Notes under the pieces: generated by a model | The model's input: only the letters and a program-made list of their open reading frames with translations | What the model was told of the DNA's origin: nothing | Databases searched by the model: none | In this document: positions 38,634-51,744 of the stretch, in pieces | How the letters are laid out: each line of letters opens with the position of its first letter | How positions within the stretch are numbered: position 1 is the stretch's first letter | DNA from: Caldanaerobius polysaccharolyticus DSM 13641 | Lineage (GTDB): Bacteria; Bacillota; Thermoanaerobacteria; Thermoanaerobacterales; Caldanaerobiaceae | Assembly (NCBI RefSeq): GCF_000427425.1 | Contig: NZ_KE386494.1 | Coordinates: 682,293 to 746,292 of the forward strand | Reading direction: 5' to 3' | DNA: 64,000 nt | Position numbers and translations under genes: made by a program

Positions 38634-39278
38634 TCAACCCTGCCCGTACTTTGTCATATACCTTTCGTGGGCCCTCTTAACCTCTTCTTCAGGTATTTCA
38701 TCAGGCTGACCTAAAAGCAATGCCAGATGCACTGTTTTGGCCACATCCTCCACCATAACAGCAGCTTTAACCGCTGCCTCAGGAGACTTCCCTATTGTAA
38801 ACACCCCATGATTTTTCATCAGGATAGCAGGGCTGTCCCCTATATACTTAACTATGGCCTTGCCTATCTCTTCCTCCCCTATTCGCGCATAAGGTCCTAC
38901 CGGTATAGGACCGCCAAATTCATCGGCAATGGCCGTGAGGTAAACAGGTATAGGCCTGCCCAAAGCAGCAAAGCTAGTAGCGTACGGCGAATGGGTGTGC
39001 ACAATTCCCATAACGTCTTCCCTGTGCCTGTACACGTATAAGTGCGTCGCCGTATCCACTGACGGCTTTAACCTGCCTTCTATCACATTTCCCTCAAGGT
39101 CCACTACCACCATGTCCTCAGGGGTCATCTCATCGTATAACACGCCGCTGGGCTTTATGACTACATACCCCGTCTTCTCGTCCCGACCGCTGACGTTGCC
39201 GCTGGTCATGGTGACGAGGTTGTTCTTTGGCAACATAAGATTCATTTTCCATACCCGTTCTTTTAACTCCTCAAGCAT
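38634..39278 (-). CDS. araD: L-ribulose-5-phosphate 4-epimerase
   Basis: AraD epimerises L-ribulose-5-P to D-xylulose-5-P. The 214-residue class II aldolase-fold protein has the zinc site HTHSPYAT plus a third His in KNHGVFTIG, and the TSGNVSGRD phosphate-binding loop. The ATG at 39278 lies 7 nt after GAGAGG and overlaps the araB stop region by 8 nt, so it is coupled to araB. The family also contains fuculose-phosphate aldolases, but the araB partner supports AraD. Confidence 0.93.
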   Translation of the reverse strand: MLEELKERVWKMNLMLPKNNLVTMTSGNVSGRDEKTGYVVIKPSGVLYDEMTPEDMVVVDLEGNVIEGRLKPSVDTATHLYVYRHREDVMGIVHTHSPYATSFAALGRPIPVYLTAIADEFGGPIPVGPYARIGEEEIGKAIVKYIGDSPAILMKNHGVFTIGKSPEAAVKAAVMVEDVAKTVHLALLLGQPDEIPEEEVKRAHERYMTKYGQG

Positions 39279-40941
39279 TGGCAACCCTCTCCTTTATAGC
39301 TTTTAACCTCTTCATCACATCATTCTGCCCTCTGCCAAAGTAATCGTGGAGCATTTTGTACTCCTTAAACAGCTCATCGTATACCTTCACGTTTTCAGGT
39401 ATCGGCCTGTACACTGTATCCTTTAATCGAGGTATTACTTTTGCTGCTTCAAATATGCTGTCAAAACCTCCCCTCTCTTTGCCCGCTGCTACAGCACCAA
39501 ACATGGCAGCACCCAGCGCCGGTGTTTGAGCCGATTGCGACACCTTTATTTCCAGGTTGGTTACATCAGCGTATATCTGCATTAAAAGAGGATCTTTTTC
39601 CGCAAGACCTCCGCAAGCATACAGCTCTTTTACTTCCACACCGCTGCGGTTAAACGCCTCTATAATGGTCCTGGTGCCGTAGGCCGTCGCCTCAATCAAA
39701 GCCCTGTATATCTCTTCAGGCTTGGTGGTGAGATTCATCCCTAGGATCATACCCGTAAGATCAGCATCTACCAGCACAGACCTGTTGCCATTCCACCAGT
39801 CTAAGGCTAACAACCCGCTCTGTCCCGGCTTTAAACTAGAGGCTTTCTCCCTTAAATACCCAAAAGCGCTAATTCCCCTTTCTTCGGCCTGTCTCTTGTA
39901 TTCATAAGGAAGGCACGTCTCTACATACCATGCAAATATGTCCCCTACAGCCGATTGCCCAGCTTCGTACCCGTACAATCCGGGTATTATCCCATCCTCC
40001 ACAACGCCGCACATGCCGGGCACCTCCACTTCTCTGTCGCCCAAGACCATATGGCATATGGACGTGCCCATCACCATGACCATCTTGCCCGGCGACGTCA
40101 CTCCCACCGCAGGCACCGATACATGGGCATCCACATTACCCACTGCCACTGCCACTCCAGGATTTAAACCTATAAGTGACGCCATCTCCGGTCTCAATTC
40201 CCCTGCCTTTGTGCCCAAGGGATATATGTCCCTACTGAGCTTTTCATCAACCAGATTCTCTAGACGGGGGTCAAGGGCTTTGTAAAAATCACTGGAAGGA
40301 TAGCCCTTTCGCTTGTGCCATATGGCCTTATAGCCCGCTGTACAGCTATTTCGCCTCTCATTGCCTGTGAGCATCATGACCACCCAATCGGTGGCTTCGA
40401 TGAACTTATCTGCGGCTTCATATACTTCCGGCGCCTCGTTTAACACCTGCCAGACCTTAGGGACCAGCCACTCTGACGATATCTTGCCTCCATACCTTGA
40501 AAGGAAGTCCTCCCCTCGCTGGGCAGCTATCTGGTTTAACTTGTTGGCTTCAGGCTGCGCCGCATGATGTTTCCACAGCTTAACGTAAGCGTGAGGATTA
40601 TGAGCAAACTCAGGTAAATCGCACAGGGGCGTGCCGTCTTTTTTGATGGGTAGTATGGTACAAGCTGTAAAGTCTATGCCGATGCCTATGACATCCTCCT
40701 TGTTTACCCCCGATTTTCTCAGGACATCGGGTATAATCACTTTGAGGACCTCGATGTAGTCGTCAGGGTGCTCCAGCGCCCAATCCTGACCCAGCCGCGT
40801 GCCATCGGGTAGCCTCTCATCCATAACGCCATGGGGATATGCCATCATAGACGAAGCTACTTCTTGGGCTGTGTCTATATTGAGCAGCAGAGCCCTGGCG
40901 GATTCTGTGCCATAGTCAACGCCTATAGAGTATTTAGCCAT
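39271..40941 (-). CDS. araB: L-ribulokinase
   Basis: AraB phosphorylates L-ribulose. The 556-residue FGGY kinase starts [14 protein letters not shown] (phosphate-1 loop), includes [27 protein letters not shown] and [15 protein letters not shown], and ends with the ATP-site region [19 protein letters not shown]. The size and wording match classical AraB. It is the first gene of araB-araD, with GGAGG before the ATG and two AraR-type boxes 30 bp apart about 30-70 bp upstream. Confidence 0.95.
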   Translation of the reverse strand: MAKYSIGVDYGTESARALLLNIDTAQEVASSMMAYPHGVMDERLPDGTRLGQDWALEHPDDYIEVLKVIIPDVLRKSGVNKEDVIGIGIDFTACTILPIKKDGTPLCDLPEFAHNPHAYVKLWKHHAAQPEANKLNQIAAQRGEDFLSRYGGKISSEWLVPKVWQVLNEAPEVYEAADKFIEATDWVVMMLTGNERRNSCTAGYKAIWHKRKGYPSSDFYKALDPRLENLVDEKLSRDIYPLGTKAGELRPEMASLIGLNPGVAVAVGNVDAHVSVPAVGVTSPGKMVMVMGTSICHMVLGDREVEVPGMCGVVEDGIIPGLYGYEAGQSAVGDIFAWYVETCLPYEYKRQAEERGISAFGYLREKASSLKPGQSGLLALDWWNGNRSVLVDADLTGMILGMNLTTKPEEIYRALIEATAYGTRTIIEAFNRSGVEVKELYACGGLAEKDPLLMQIYADVTNLEIKVSQSAQTPALGAAMFGAVAAGKERGGFDSIFEAAKVIPRLKDTVYRPIPENVKVYDELFKEYKMLHDYFGRGQNDVMKRLKAIKERVANA

Positions 40942-40971
40942 AAAAAATTCCTCCTTACCTGATACAATAGT

Positions 40972-41047
40972 TATTCGTATATTTATTTATATCACGTCAA
41001 TTGTACGTACATTTAATATATTCTACATGCTTTTTAAAATTCCTCTT
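40972..41047 (-). promoter_or_regulatory. araB control region: paired AraR boxes and conserved promoter element
   Basis: Boxes TATTCGTATA (40972-40981) and the perfect palindrome TGTACGTACA (41002-41011) have centres 30 bp apart. On the minus strand upstream of them lie a -10-like TAGAAT (41025-41020) and AAGAGGAATTTTA (41047-41035). The last two elements recur before the GH51 gene at 51.6 kb and the GH42 gene at 62.4 kb. Confidence 0.75.
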
Positions 41048-41066
41048 AAAAATAAAAATTTTTGTG

Positions 41067-41127
41067 TTGACAAAAACTGCATCAGAATATATAATTTAAA
41101 ATAACAAAATCTTATCGAAATACTTGG
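41067..41127 (+). promoter_or_regulatory. Promoter and leader motif of the second sulfonate-type ABC operon
   Basis: TTGACA (41067-41072), 17 nt, TATAAT (41090-41095) is a consensus promoter. ACAAAATCTTAT (41104-41115) and AATACTTGG (41119-41127) lie at the expected start of the transcript, matching the blocks before the operon at 27397. Confidence 0.75.
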
Positions 41128-41149
41128 ATTTAATGATTGGAGGAAACAC

Positions 41150-42190
41150 ATGTACCATGTTAAAGCTTTGAAAGCATTGTCCGTTATATCGTTACTCCTT
41201 GCGATAATAACTTTTACCACAGCGTGCGATACAAAAACACAAAGCAAAAATTCCACTATAAGAATCGGTTTTTTCCCCAACATAACGCACTCGCAGGCGC
41301 TGATAGGAAAAGCCCAGGGTCAGTTTCAAAAAGCGTTGGGAGAGAAAAACAAGATTGAATGGAAGCAGTTCAACGCAGGTCCCGCTGAAATAGAGGCGCT
41401 GCTCTCGGGACAAATAGACATTGGGTACATAGGCCCAGGGCCAGCAGTAAATGGATACGCCAGGTCAAATGGTGAACTTCAGATAATAGCAGGAGCTGCA
41501 GATGCAGGGGCTATACTGATCTCCAGAAAAGACCTTAAAATCAAAAATCTCAAAGAACTAAGTGGAAAAAAGGTCGCTATCCCCCAGTTTGGAAACACCC
41601 AGGATTTGTGTTTAAGAGGCATACTCAAAGAAAATGGGTTGAAAGACATAACCAAAGGAGGAACAGTAGAGATCGTACAGGCCGAAAACCCCGATATAAA
41701 GGTATTACTGGATAGGGGAGAAATAGACGCCGCTCTGGTGCCAGAACCATGGGGCTCAAGGATGATAAAAGAAGTAAATGCCAACATAGTCCTGGACTAC
41801 GACAGTATATTGAATAACGGAAATTACGCCACTGCTGTAGTAATAGCAAGAAAGGAGTTCATAAAAGAACACCCGGATATAGTAGAAAAGTTTCTAAAAA
41901 CCCATGTAGAACTGACCGAATTTATAAACAATAATCGGGAAAAAGCAATGGAGATTGTAAACAGCCAATTAAACGAGTTGACAAAAAAGCCTTTGTCAGA
42001 AGACATACTCACCAGCTCATTTAACAGGCTTAAGATAACTTATGACCCTGAAAGAAACTCTGTGGTAGACTTTGTAAATCTATCACTGGATACCGGCTTT
42101 TTAAAACAAAAACCTGACCTCAAAGGGCTTTTTAACCTGGACATACTGAATAAGGTTTTAAAAGAGGAAGGCAGGCCGCAGATCAAATAG
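41150..42190 (+). CDS. Aliphatic sulfonate-type ABC substrate-binding lipoprotein
   Basis: The 346-residue SsuA-family protein has a signal peptide ending in the lipobox TFTTAC and a mature domain with IRIGFFPNITHSQALIGKA, the ligand-loop NAGPAEIEALLSGQIDIGYIGPGPA and GKKVAIPQFGNTQD. These are strong hallmarks of aliphatic sulfonate/taurine binding proteins. GGAGG precedes the ATG. It is the first gene of a binding protein-ATPase-permease operon divergent from araB. Confidence 0.9.
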   Translation: MYHVKALKALSVISLLLAIITFTTACDTKTQSKNSTIRIGFFPNITHSQALIGKAQGQFQKALGEKNKIEWKQFNAGPAEIEALLSGQIDIGYIGPGPAVNGYARSNGELQIIAGAADAGAILISRKDLKIKNLKELSGKKVAIPQFGNTQDLCLRGILKENGLKDITKGGTVEIVQAENPDIKVLLDRGEIDAALVPEPWGSRMIKEVNANIVLDYDSILNNGNYATAVVIARKEFIKEHPDIVEKFLKTHVELTEFINNNREKAMEIVNSQLNELTKKPLSEDILTSSFNRLKITYDPERNSVVDFVNLSLDTGFLKQKPDLKGLFNLDILNKVLKEEGRPQIK

Positions 42191-42213
42191 CCTAAAAGAA
42201 AGAGGTGTACATA

Positions 42214-43053
42214 TTGAGCTTAAAAATCGCCAGTGTCAGTAAAAGTTTTGCAAATAAGCATGGGAAAAATCACGTCCTGTACAACATTGACCTTGAAATA
42301 AAATCAGGTGAGTTTATATGCCTGCTGGGCCCTTCAGGATGCGGCAAATCAACTCTTCTCAATATTATAGCCGGTCTAGAAAAGCCTTCAGAAGGCAGCG
42401 TATTTTTAAATGGAACTGAAATAAAAGGTGCAGGGCCTGATAGGGCAGTCATGTTTCAGGAATCAGCCCTTTTCCCCTGGCTTAAGGTCATCGATAATGT
42501 AGAATTCGGCATGAAAATGGCCGGGATCCCAAAAACAGAGAGAAGAGAAAAGGCGCTAAAATACCTTAAAATGGTTCACCTTACCAGATTCCAGAATTCA
42601 CTGGTACACGAGCTGTCAGGAGGCATGAAGCAGAGGGTCGCCCTTGCCAGGGCATTGACCCTGGACTCTGAAGTGTTGTTAATGGATGAGCCCTTTGCTG
42701 CCCTTGATAGCCAGACAAAAAATATCCTATTGCTAGAACTGCAGCGCATCTGGCTGGAGACCAAAAAGACCATAATATTTGTAACCCACAATATAGAGGA
42801 AGCAGTACTGCTTGCAGACAGAATTATTGTAATGGCTGCTAATCCAGGAAGAATAAAAAAGATATACAATGTACAGCTGGCAAGGCCAAGGCAGTCGGGA
42901 AGTCTGGATGTGGCGTATATAGTAGCTGACGTAATGAAAGAATTGAAAGAAGAGGTGGAAAAGGTTGCAAAATCTGAGTTCGACGATGACTGGGATATTA
43001 AAAAAGACACTGTTTTATATAATGCTGATAGCAATCTGGGAATTGGCTTATAA
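42214..43053 (+). CDS. ABC transporter ATP-binding protein, SsuB/TauB family
   Basis: Walker A GPSGCGKST, Q-loop FQESALFPWLKV, signature LSGGMKQR, Walker B VLLMDEPFAALD and switch VTHN are all present. The TTG at 42214 (MSLKIASVSKSF) is chosen because GAGGTG lies 6 nt upstream; an upstream GTG would overlap that site. The C-terminus is extended by about 30 residues relative to the family and overlaps the permease gene by 89 nt. Confidence 0.9.
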   Translation: MSLKIASVSKSFANKHGKNHVLYNIDLEIKSGEFICLLGPSGCGKSTLLNIIAGLEKPSEGSVFLNGTEIKGAGPDRAVMFQESALFPWLKVIDNVEFGMKMAGIPKTERREKALKYLKMVHLTRFQNSLVHELSGGMKQRVALARALTLDSEVLLMDEPFAALDSQTKNILLLELQRIWLETKKTIIFVTHNIEEAVLLADRIIVMAANPGRIKKIYNVQLARPRQSGSLDVAYIVADVMKELKEEVEKVAKSEFDDDWDIKKDTVLYNADSNLGIGL

Positions 43054-43759
43054 ACTTGGTGTCGATTTGCTGAAGATATGGAAACCGTACACATTTCCCT
43101 CCCCTCTTTCCGTATTTAGCACACTGGTAAGCCTAATAGCCGATAACAGCATTGGAGTCGCGGTGCTGGCCAGTATGAAAAGGCTTCTCATAGGCTATTT
43201 CATTTCACTGGTAATAGGTACTACCATTGGGCTAATTATGGCTCGCTTCAAATACCTGTACGAAAACTTAAACCCAATAATATTGGGGCTTCAAACCCTG
43301 CCAAGCGTTTGCTGGTTACCTTTTGCTATACTGTGGTATGGGTTAAGTGAAAGCGCAATTATTTTTGTAATAGCTATAGGCTCTACTTTCGCCATCGCTA
43401 TCTCCATCGTATCAGGAATCAAAAACGTAAACCCTTTATACATCAGAGCCGCTAAAACCATGGGAGCGAACGGACTTAAAATATACTCCAATGTAATTAT
43501 ACCAGCCAGTTTGCCCAGCGTAGTCTCGGGGATGAAACAGGGATGGTCTTTTGCATGGAGGTCTCTTATGGCCGGTGAAATGCTTTACGCCACCAAGGGA
43601 CTAGGACAGATCCTCATGGTGGGAAGAGATCTGGCAGATATGAGCCAGGTCATGGCGGTAATGATAGTAATAGTCGTGTTGGGACTTATGGTTGACAATT
43701 TGATTTTCGGAAAAGTTGAGACAAAAATAAGGTACAGGTGGGGCCTTGATAGGACATGA
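42965..43759 (+). CDS. ABC transporter permease, SsuC/TauC family
   Basis: The 264-residue permease has six hydrophobic segments, the IGLQTLPSVCWLPFAILWYG motif and the EAA-type loop (IRAAKTMGANGLKIYSNVIIPASLPSVVSG) that docks the ATPase. The TTG at 42965 is preceded by AGAGGTGG at 6 nt, well inside the ATPase gene. Last gene of the operon; it converges on the GH43 gene with only 4 nt between stops. Confidence 0.88.
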   Translation: MQNLSSTMTGILKKTLFYIMLIAIWELAYKLGVDLLKIWKPYTFPSPLSVFSTLVSLIADNSIGVAVLASMKRLLIGYFISLVIGTTIGLIMARFKYLYENLNPIILGLQTLPSVCWLPFAILWYGLSESAIIFVIAIGSTFAIAISIVSGIKNVNPLYIRAAKTMGANGLKIYSNVIIPASLPSVVSGMKQGWSFAWRSLMAGEMLYATKGLGQILMVGRDLADMSQVMAVMIVIVVLGLMVDNLIFGKVETKIRYRWGLDRT

Positions 43760-43763
43760 CCTT

Positions 43764-45173
43764 TCACGGTTTTATCCTTTTGCCCCATACAGCTGTACCG
43801 TTCTGATCAAAGCCGGTAAATACCAGAGTGGGACGCCAATTTTCCCAGTCCCATGCCGGAATAACTTTGGCTGTTTCAATCCTGTATGCGCCTTTAAGTG
43901 CATGATCAGGATCATAAAAATACAGTTTTACATTATTTTTGCCACTAAACTCCCAATAATCTTTGCCGTTTCCTTTATCAATCTTGCCGTTTTTGAGGAG
44001 AGTAATAGTTGTCGAAGTCAGCTGAGAATTATCATCTTTATCCAACTCGATTATCTGCCAGTCCCCTATTACATCTTCTCTATTCAACTGTTGCTCAAAT
44101 TCACCAGCATAACGCTCAGGGGATACCATAGGCCATCCGTCATCAGACCATAAAATTTTCCTCACATGAAGATAAGGCCAGTTTGTATCTTGATCCCCCC
44201 TCGCATGGTGAATTATATAGTAGTCGTTTCCGTCTTGCAGTACAGAATTATGTCCAGTAGCCACCCATCCATTGCTTCCCTCAAATTGATAACTGTTCAG
44301 TATTTTGGTGCCAGCATTTAAGCTGGTGTCCGTCATTAAGTTACCGTTGTAATCCGCATAAGGGCCATCTATTCTATCAGAACGCGCCACTCTTACGTTA
44401 TAATCGTACATCAATGAATCAAAAGATGTAAAAAGATAATATTTTTTTTGTTGTTTATTATAGATAATATACGGGCCTTCAATAGCATCCTGTCCGCCTC
44501 GCCTGGCAATAAGCTTAGGCCTTGCGCCCTCCAGCGGCTTACCCGTTTTAGGGTCCAGCTGTATGATATATATACCACCGAAAAATGACCCAAAATCCAT
44601 CCATATATTTCCATCAGCATCGTAAACTATATTGGGGTCCAGCGCATTCCACTCATCACCCTGCCTTGATTTTAAAACAGCTCCTTTATCTTCCCATGGT
44701 CCTTCTATGGATTTGCTGGTGGCAACACCAATAAAAGACTGATTTTTCCCAAAAGTTGATGCTACGTAATACAAGTAATATGTATCGCCTATTTTAGTAA
44801 CATCTGGAGCCCATAAATTAGTTGCACCCGTCCACTTTTCTGCTTCCTCAGGCACCCCGTCCAAGGCATATCCTACCCATTGCCAGTGAATTAAATCTTT
44901 GGATTTTCGTACCTGTATTCCAGCTCGCGGCATCCCACCGACCTTTACATCTGTCGAAAATATATAATACCACTCTCCATCCTTAAAAATAGATGGATCA
45001 TGCACATTCATCATGCCCCATTTTGCCTCGTCATTTATTATAGATGAATCATAAAGGCGATCCCGGGGAGGTTCTTTCGGGTAAATTATAGAAGAACCTC
45101 CGTTATCGCTAGAACAGGATGACACAACAATTCCCAACATCCCTGTTAAAACAAAAAATATCCATTTCCTCAC
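43764..45173 (-). CDS. GH43 endo-1,5-alpha-L-arabinanase, lipoprotein
   Basis: The 469-residue protein has a signal peptide with lipobox VVSSC, so it acts at the cell surface. The five-bladed propeller spans about residues 50-350: MNVHDPSIFKDGEWYY (general base Asp), NALDPNIVYD (pKa-modulating Asp), DAIEGPYIIYN (acid Glu) and HHARGDQDTNWPYLHVR (metal/substrate His). A C-terminal beta-sandwich domain of about 100 residues is typical of AbnB-like arabinanases. It starts at GTG behind GAGGGGGAG. It should cleave arabinan into oligomers for the ABC transporter in this locus. Last gene of the unit that begins with the GH51 gene at 51554. Confidence 0.88.
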   Translation of the reverse strand: MRKWIFFVLTGMLGIVVSSCSSDNGGSSIIYPKEPPRDRLYDSSIINDEAKWGMMNVHDPSIFKDGEWYYIFSTDVKVGGMPRAGIQVRKSKDLIHWQWVGYALDGVPEEAEKWTGATNLWAPDVTKIGDTYYLYYVASTFGKNQSFIGVATSKSIEGPWEDKGAVLKSRQGDEWNALDPNIVYDADGNIWMDFGSFFGGIYIIQLDPKTGKPLEGARPKLIARRGGQDAIEGPYIIYNKQQKKYYLFTSFDSLMYDYNVRVARSDRIDGPYADYNGNLMTDTSLNAGTKILNSYQFEGSNGWVATGHNSVLQDGNDYYIIHHARGDQDTNWPYLHVRKILWSDDGWPMVSPERYAGEFEQQLNREDVIGDWQIIELDKDDNSQLTSTTITLLKNGKIDKGNGKDYWEFSGKNNVKLYFYDPDHALKGAYRIETAKVIPAWDWENWRPTLVFTGFDQNGTAVWGKRIKP

Positions 45174-45198
45174 TATACATACTCCCCCTCTAGCAATT

Positions 45199-47154
45199 TT
45201 ACTTTTCCCTCACCCATACCATCATTTCGCCTGGCGCTCGGTTCGCCCATGCAAAATACGGTATAAATTTTATGCTCACAGGTTTATACGTCACATTAAC
45301 ATCTGCCTCGTAAAGCTCTTCTCCCCACGGCCCATAATCTTCTCTCTCTGCCTCTGCCTTTATCACACACACGCCGTTTAACAGATCTTTTTCGTATTCT
45401 ACCTCAAATTTACTTCCTTTTGGCAACACTATGTTGTTCAGGTTTGAACCGTTATCCACTTCCTCTAGGCAGTACACTACAGGCCCTCTCTGTACAGCAA
45501 CCCTCCCTTCATCTTCCCTTACATTGGGATTCGCTCTCATCTTTAATACGGGCATTGATAGCAATAGCTCTACTCTGTCTTTTCCCCATCTTCTCTTTAT
45601 ACTTACATAGCCTTTGTTCATTGCACCTATCTCTATCTCTTCTCCATTGACCCTGACCTTTGCATCTTTACACCAGCCAGGAATCCTCAGTAACAGCGTA
45701 AACTCTGCTTCTCTTTCAGCACAAATATCTATTGCTATTTTGCCATCCCACGGATACTGGGTTTGCTGTTTTACTTTCACTTCTTTCTCCGTAATTTTCG
45801 CCTGTACTTCGCTATCTACGTACAGGTGTATATATAACTCATTTTCCCCTGTAGAGTAAATATACTTGCCTAACGAAGTCAATAACCTGGCTACATTGGG
45901 AGGACAGCAAGCGCATCCAAACCACGGCTGCCTGGTGTACTTTACATGAGCTTTAACTTTATTCTTCTCACACGCCTCAGGCCATACTTCCAGAGGATTT
46001 ACATAGAAGAATTTTTTCCCGTCCAATGACATCCCGCTGATCACTGAATTGTATAACGCTCTTTCCATAATATCAGCGTAACGCCTGTCAGGATCAATCT
46101 GCAACATCCTGTGGGCAAAAAACACCAGGCCCACCGCTGCACAGGTCTCAGCATAGGCCGTATCGTTAGGCAAATCGTAGTCAAATGTAAAGGCTTCACC
46201 TATAGACATGGAGCCAATACCACCTGTGATGTACATCCTCTTAGTTGTTATGTTATCCCACAACTTCTTGCACGCCTGAATCAGGCTCTCATCTCCGGAT
46301 TCTACAGCTACATCAGCCATACCAGAGCACAAATAAACCGCTCTGACGGCGTGACCTTCTGCGCTGGTCTGTTCTCTTACTGGCAAATGCACCTGAAAAT
46401 AACTTGGCCCCAGCTCATCCCACATGCTGTAGAAATTCTTATTCCCTCGGGCCTGTGCCTCTATTTCAAAGTAAAGGGGCTTTTTACCTCGCTCATCAAT
46501 AAAGTACTTACTCAGCTTTAAATACCTCTCTTCGCCAGTAACTCTGTAGAGCTTAACTAATGCCAGCTCTATTTCTTCATGACCGGGATATCCTTTTTTC
46601 TTGCTCGGCTCCGGCCCAAAGACAGAGTCTATATGATCGGCAAGCCGACATGCCACATCCAGCAGCTTTCTCTTACCTGTTGCCTCGTAATAAGCCACAG
46701 CAGCCTCTATCAAGTGCCCGGCGCAGTAAAGTTCATGGCAGTCCCTCAGATTTGTCCATTTTTTATCAGGCTCTTTTATGATAAAGTACGTATCTAAATA
46801 CCCATCGTTCTGCTGAGCTCTGGCAATTAAATCTATCACTTCATCAGCGGTTTTCTCCAGTTCAGGATCAGGATAAACGACAAGGCTATAGCTTACTGCT
46901 TCTAGCCACTTATATACGTCGCTATCCTGAAATACCATTCCGGCAAATTCGCCCTGGATTTCACCTGCTGCAATGCGGAAATTTCTAATAGCGTGACTGG
47001 GTTCTACACCAGGTACGCGATCGTTTAGCACGTCCCATTGATAGGGTATCACCACGTCTTTAATTAATTTTACATAATTCCACCAGAAGCCCTCGTTAAT
47101 TTTTACCTGCTTTAGCGAAACGGGCTTTGCTTGAAATTTTGCAGCATTATTCAT
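45199..47154 (-). CDS. GH127 beta-L-arabinofuranosidase (copy a)
   Basis: The 651-residue (alpha/alpha)6-barrel protein of the GH127 (formerly DUF1680) family removes terminal beta-L-arabinofuranose. The Zn-binding/catalytic Cys-Glu set is visible as YAETCAAVG (Glu and Cys) and WFGCACCPPNVARL (Cys pair), the latter including the Cys nucleophile proposed for HypBA1. No signal peptide, so cytosolic. It lies between GH51 and GH43 genes on the same strand. A near-identical but frameshifted copy lies 17,486 bp to the right. Confidence 0.9.
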   Translation of the reverse strand: MNNAAKFQAKPVSLKQVKINEGFWWNYVKLIKDVVIPYQWDVLNDRVPGVEPSHAIRNFRIAAGEIQGEFAGMVFQDSDVYKWLEAVSYSLVVYPDPELEKTADEVIDLIARAQQNDGYLDTYFIIKEPDKKWTNLRDCHELYCAGHLIEAAVAYYEATGKRKLLDVACRLADHIDSVFGPEPSKKKGYPGHEEIELALVKLYRVTGEERYLKLSKYFIDERGKKPLYFEIEAQARGNKNFYSMWDELGPSYFQVHLPVREQTSAEGHAVRAVYLCSGMADVAVESGDESLIQACKKLWDNITTKRMYITGGIGSMSIGEAFTFDYDLPNDTAYAETCAAVGLVFFAHRMLQIDPDRRYADIMERALYNSVISGMSLDGKKFFYVNPLEVWPEACEKNKVKAHVKYTRQPWFGCACCPPNVARLLTSLGKYIYSTGENELYIHLYVDSEVQAKITEKEVKVKQQTQYPWDGKIAIDICAEREAEFTLLLRIPGWCKDAKVRVNGEEIEIGAMNKGYVSIKRRWGKDRVELLLSMPVLKMRANPNVREDEGRVAVQRGPVVYCLEEVDNGSNLNNIVLPKGSKFEVEYEKDLLNGVCVIKAEAEREDYGPWGEELYEADVNVTYKPVSIKFIPYFAWANRAPGEMMVWVREK

Positions 47155-47240
47155 AATCTCTCACTCCATTCTATTTTATGATGATTTATGATAAAGCAGG
47201 CCGCCAAAATCCTCTTGACAGCCTGTTACACATTAATAGA

Positions 47241-50026
<2,786 letters not shown>

Positions 50027-50075
50027 GGGAGGGGTTAAAGCAACTTTTTTGTTGATAATTTTTCATCCTCCTCTC

Positions 50076-51554
50076 TTATGCCAGTTCTAATGTGACCACT
50101 GACATCGCCGGAAGTAATACTTTAATTTTATTGTCTGTTATACTCGCTCCATCAAAATACTGCGGCACTACCTTCTCCGGACTTTCAAATGTATTATGGG
50201 CATTCATTTCATTTGCGGTTAATATTATTCCTGTTACTTTAGTTTTCTTTTCTCCTCTAAGCTCACACTCAATAATTGCAGGTTCTTTTGGATTTAGATT
50301 GCACAATGAAATATGTATTTTCCCCTCATTATCCATCGAAGCCGTTGCAGTTACTTGAGGAATACTTTCACCTGCACATCTATATTCAGGCGCTTTAATG
50401 TCCAAATCCAATAACTCTGCATCTTGATGAACTTTGTACATATTGAACACATGATAAGTTGGGGTAAGTACCATCTTTGAACCTTCCGTAAGAATAACCG
50501 CCTGCAGTACGTTAATAGTCTGAGCAATATTTGCCATCCTAACTCTATCGCAGTGTTTATGGAATATATTAAAATGTATACCAGCAACTAAAGCATCCCG
50601 CATTGTATTTTGCTGATAGAGAAATCCAGGGTTTGTACCAGGCTCCACATCATACCACGTTCCCCATTCATCCACGACTAATGCCACTCGCTTTTCAGGA
50701 TCATATCTATCCATAATAACTGAATGCCTTGTAATAATCTCGTCTATGCGCAAAGCTTTCTTCATGGTTATAAACCACTCGTCTTCATCGAAATCGGTAG
50801 CTGAACCTTTTCCTAACCAGAAATCACCAGGTATGGTATAGTAATGTAAACTTAGTCCGTCCATAAATCTCCCTGCTTCTCTCATGAGCACTTCCGTCCA
50901 ATTATAGTCATCACCATTAGGCCCACAAGCTATTTTGAAAATCTTATTTCCGCTAAAGTCTCTTATATAAGTTGAATATCTGCGATAAAGATCAGCATAG
51001 TACTCAGGGCGCATATTCCCCCCGCATCCCCAACTCTCATTTCCAACTCCAAAATATTTAAGCTTCCATGGCTTTGTCCTCCCATTAGCTGCTCTTAAAT
51101 TCGCCATAGTGGAATCTCCGTCAAAGGTTATATATTCTATCCATTCTCTCATTTCCTGTATTGTTCCACTTCCTACATTACCGCATATATACGGCTCTGC
51201 CCCTAAGAGCTCACACAGCTCAAGAAACTCATGGGTTCCAAAGTGATTATTCTCTACCACACCTCCCCAATGTACATTGATCCTTTTAGGTCGCGACTCA
51301 TAGGGCCCTATTCCGTCTTTCCAGTGATATTCATCGGCAAAACACCCACCAGGCCATCTTAAAACAGGAATTTTTAACTCCCTTAGAGCTTCAACAACAT
51401 CTTTGCGGATTCCATTTATGTTGGGTATTTCTGAATCCTTTCCTACCCAAAAACCTCCATATATACATCTTCCTAAATGCTCAGCAAAATGACCATAAAT
51501 ATTTTTATTTATTTTGCCTTTCTTTATATCGGTGTTTATAATAACTTCAGTCAT
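50076..51554 (-). CDS. GH51 alpha-L-arabinofuranosidase (copy b)
   Basis: A 492-residue GH51 enzyme distinct from copy a, though related in layout. The N-terminal [21 protein letters not shown] signature, acid/base Glu in [12 protein letters not shown] and nucleophile Glu in [11 protein letters not shown] are present. No signal peptide. It is the first gene of the GH51b-GH27-GH51a-GH127a-GH43 unit and is preceded by paired AraR-type boxes. The two GH51 types may prefer different linkages or oligomer lengths. Confidence 0.93.
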   Translation of the reverse strand: MTEVIINTDIKKGKINKNIYGHFAEHLGRCIYGGFWVGKDSEIPNINGIRKDVVEALRELKIPVLRWPGGCFADEYHWKDGIGPYESRPKRINVHWGGVVENNHFGTHEFLELCELLGAEPYICGNVGSGTIQEMREWIEYITFDGDSTMANLRAANGRTKPWKLKYFGVGNESWGCGGNMRPEYYADLYRRYSTYIRDFSGNKIFKIACGPNGDDYNWTEVLMREAGRFMDGLSLHYYTIPGDFWLGKGSATDFDEDEWFITMKKALRIDEIITRHSVIMDRYDPEKRVALVVDEWGTWYDVEPGTNPGFLYQQNTMRDALVAGIHFNIFHKHCDRVRMANIAQTINVLQAVILTEGSKMVLTPTYHVFNMYKVHQDAELLDLDIKAPEYRCAGESIPQVTATASMDNEGKIHISLCNLNPKEPAIIECELRGEKKTKVTGIILTANEMNAHNTFESPEKVVPQYFDGASITDNKIKVLLPAMSVVTLELA

Positions 51555-51611
51555 AAAATACCTCCTCTCTTAACAAAAAGCATTCCAACCTCGTAATTCT
51601 TTTTATTTTGA

Positions 51612-51695
51612 CCTACGTACATCTTATTATCAAAAACGCTGATGTACGTTCAAGTTAAATATTTTAATTCTATAAAAATATTAAAAATCCTTCTT
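51612..51695 (-). promoter_or_regulatory. GH51b control region: paired AraR boxes and conserved promoter element
   Basis: CCTACGTACA (51612-51621) and TGTACGTTCA (51643-51652) have centres 31 bp apart. Upstream on the minus strand are TAGAAT (51672-51667) and AAGAAGGATTTTTA (51695-51682), the elements shared with araB and GH42. Confidence 0.7.
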
Positions 51696-51744
51696 TAAAA
51701 CTCATATTTATTTAAATTCAGGTCCTTTTTTGTTTTAATAAGCC

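Noticed and set aside
41104..41127. SAM (S-box) riboswitch before the sulfonate transporter
   Set aside because: CTTATC recalls the S-box start, but the rest of the aptamer and a terminator are missing; the leader is under 60 nt.
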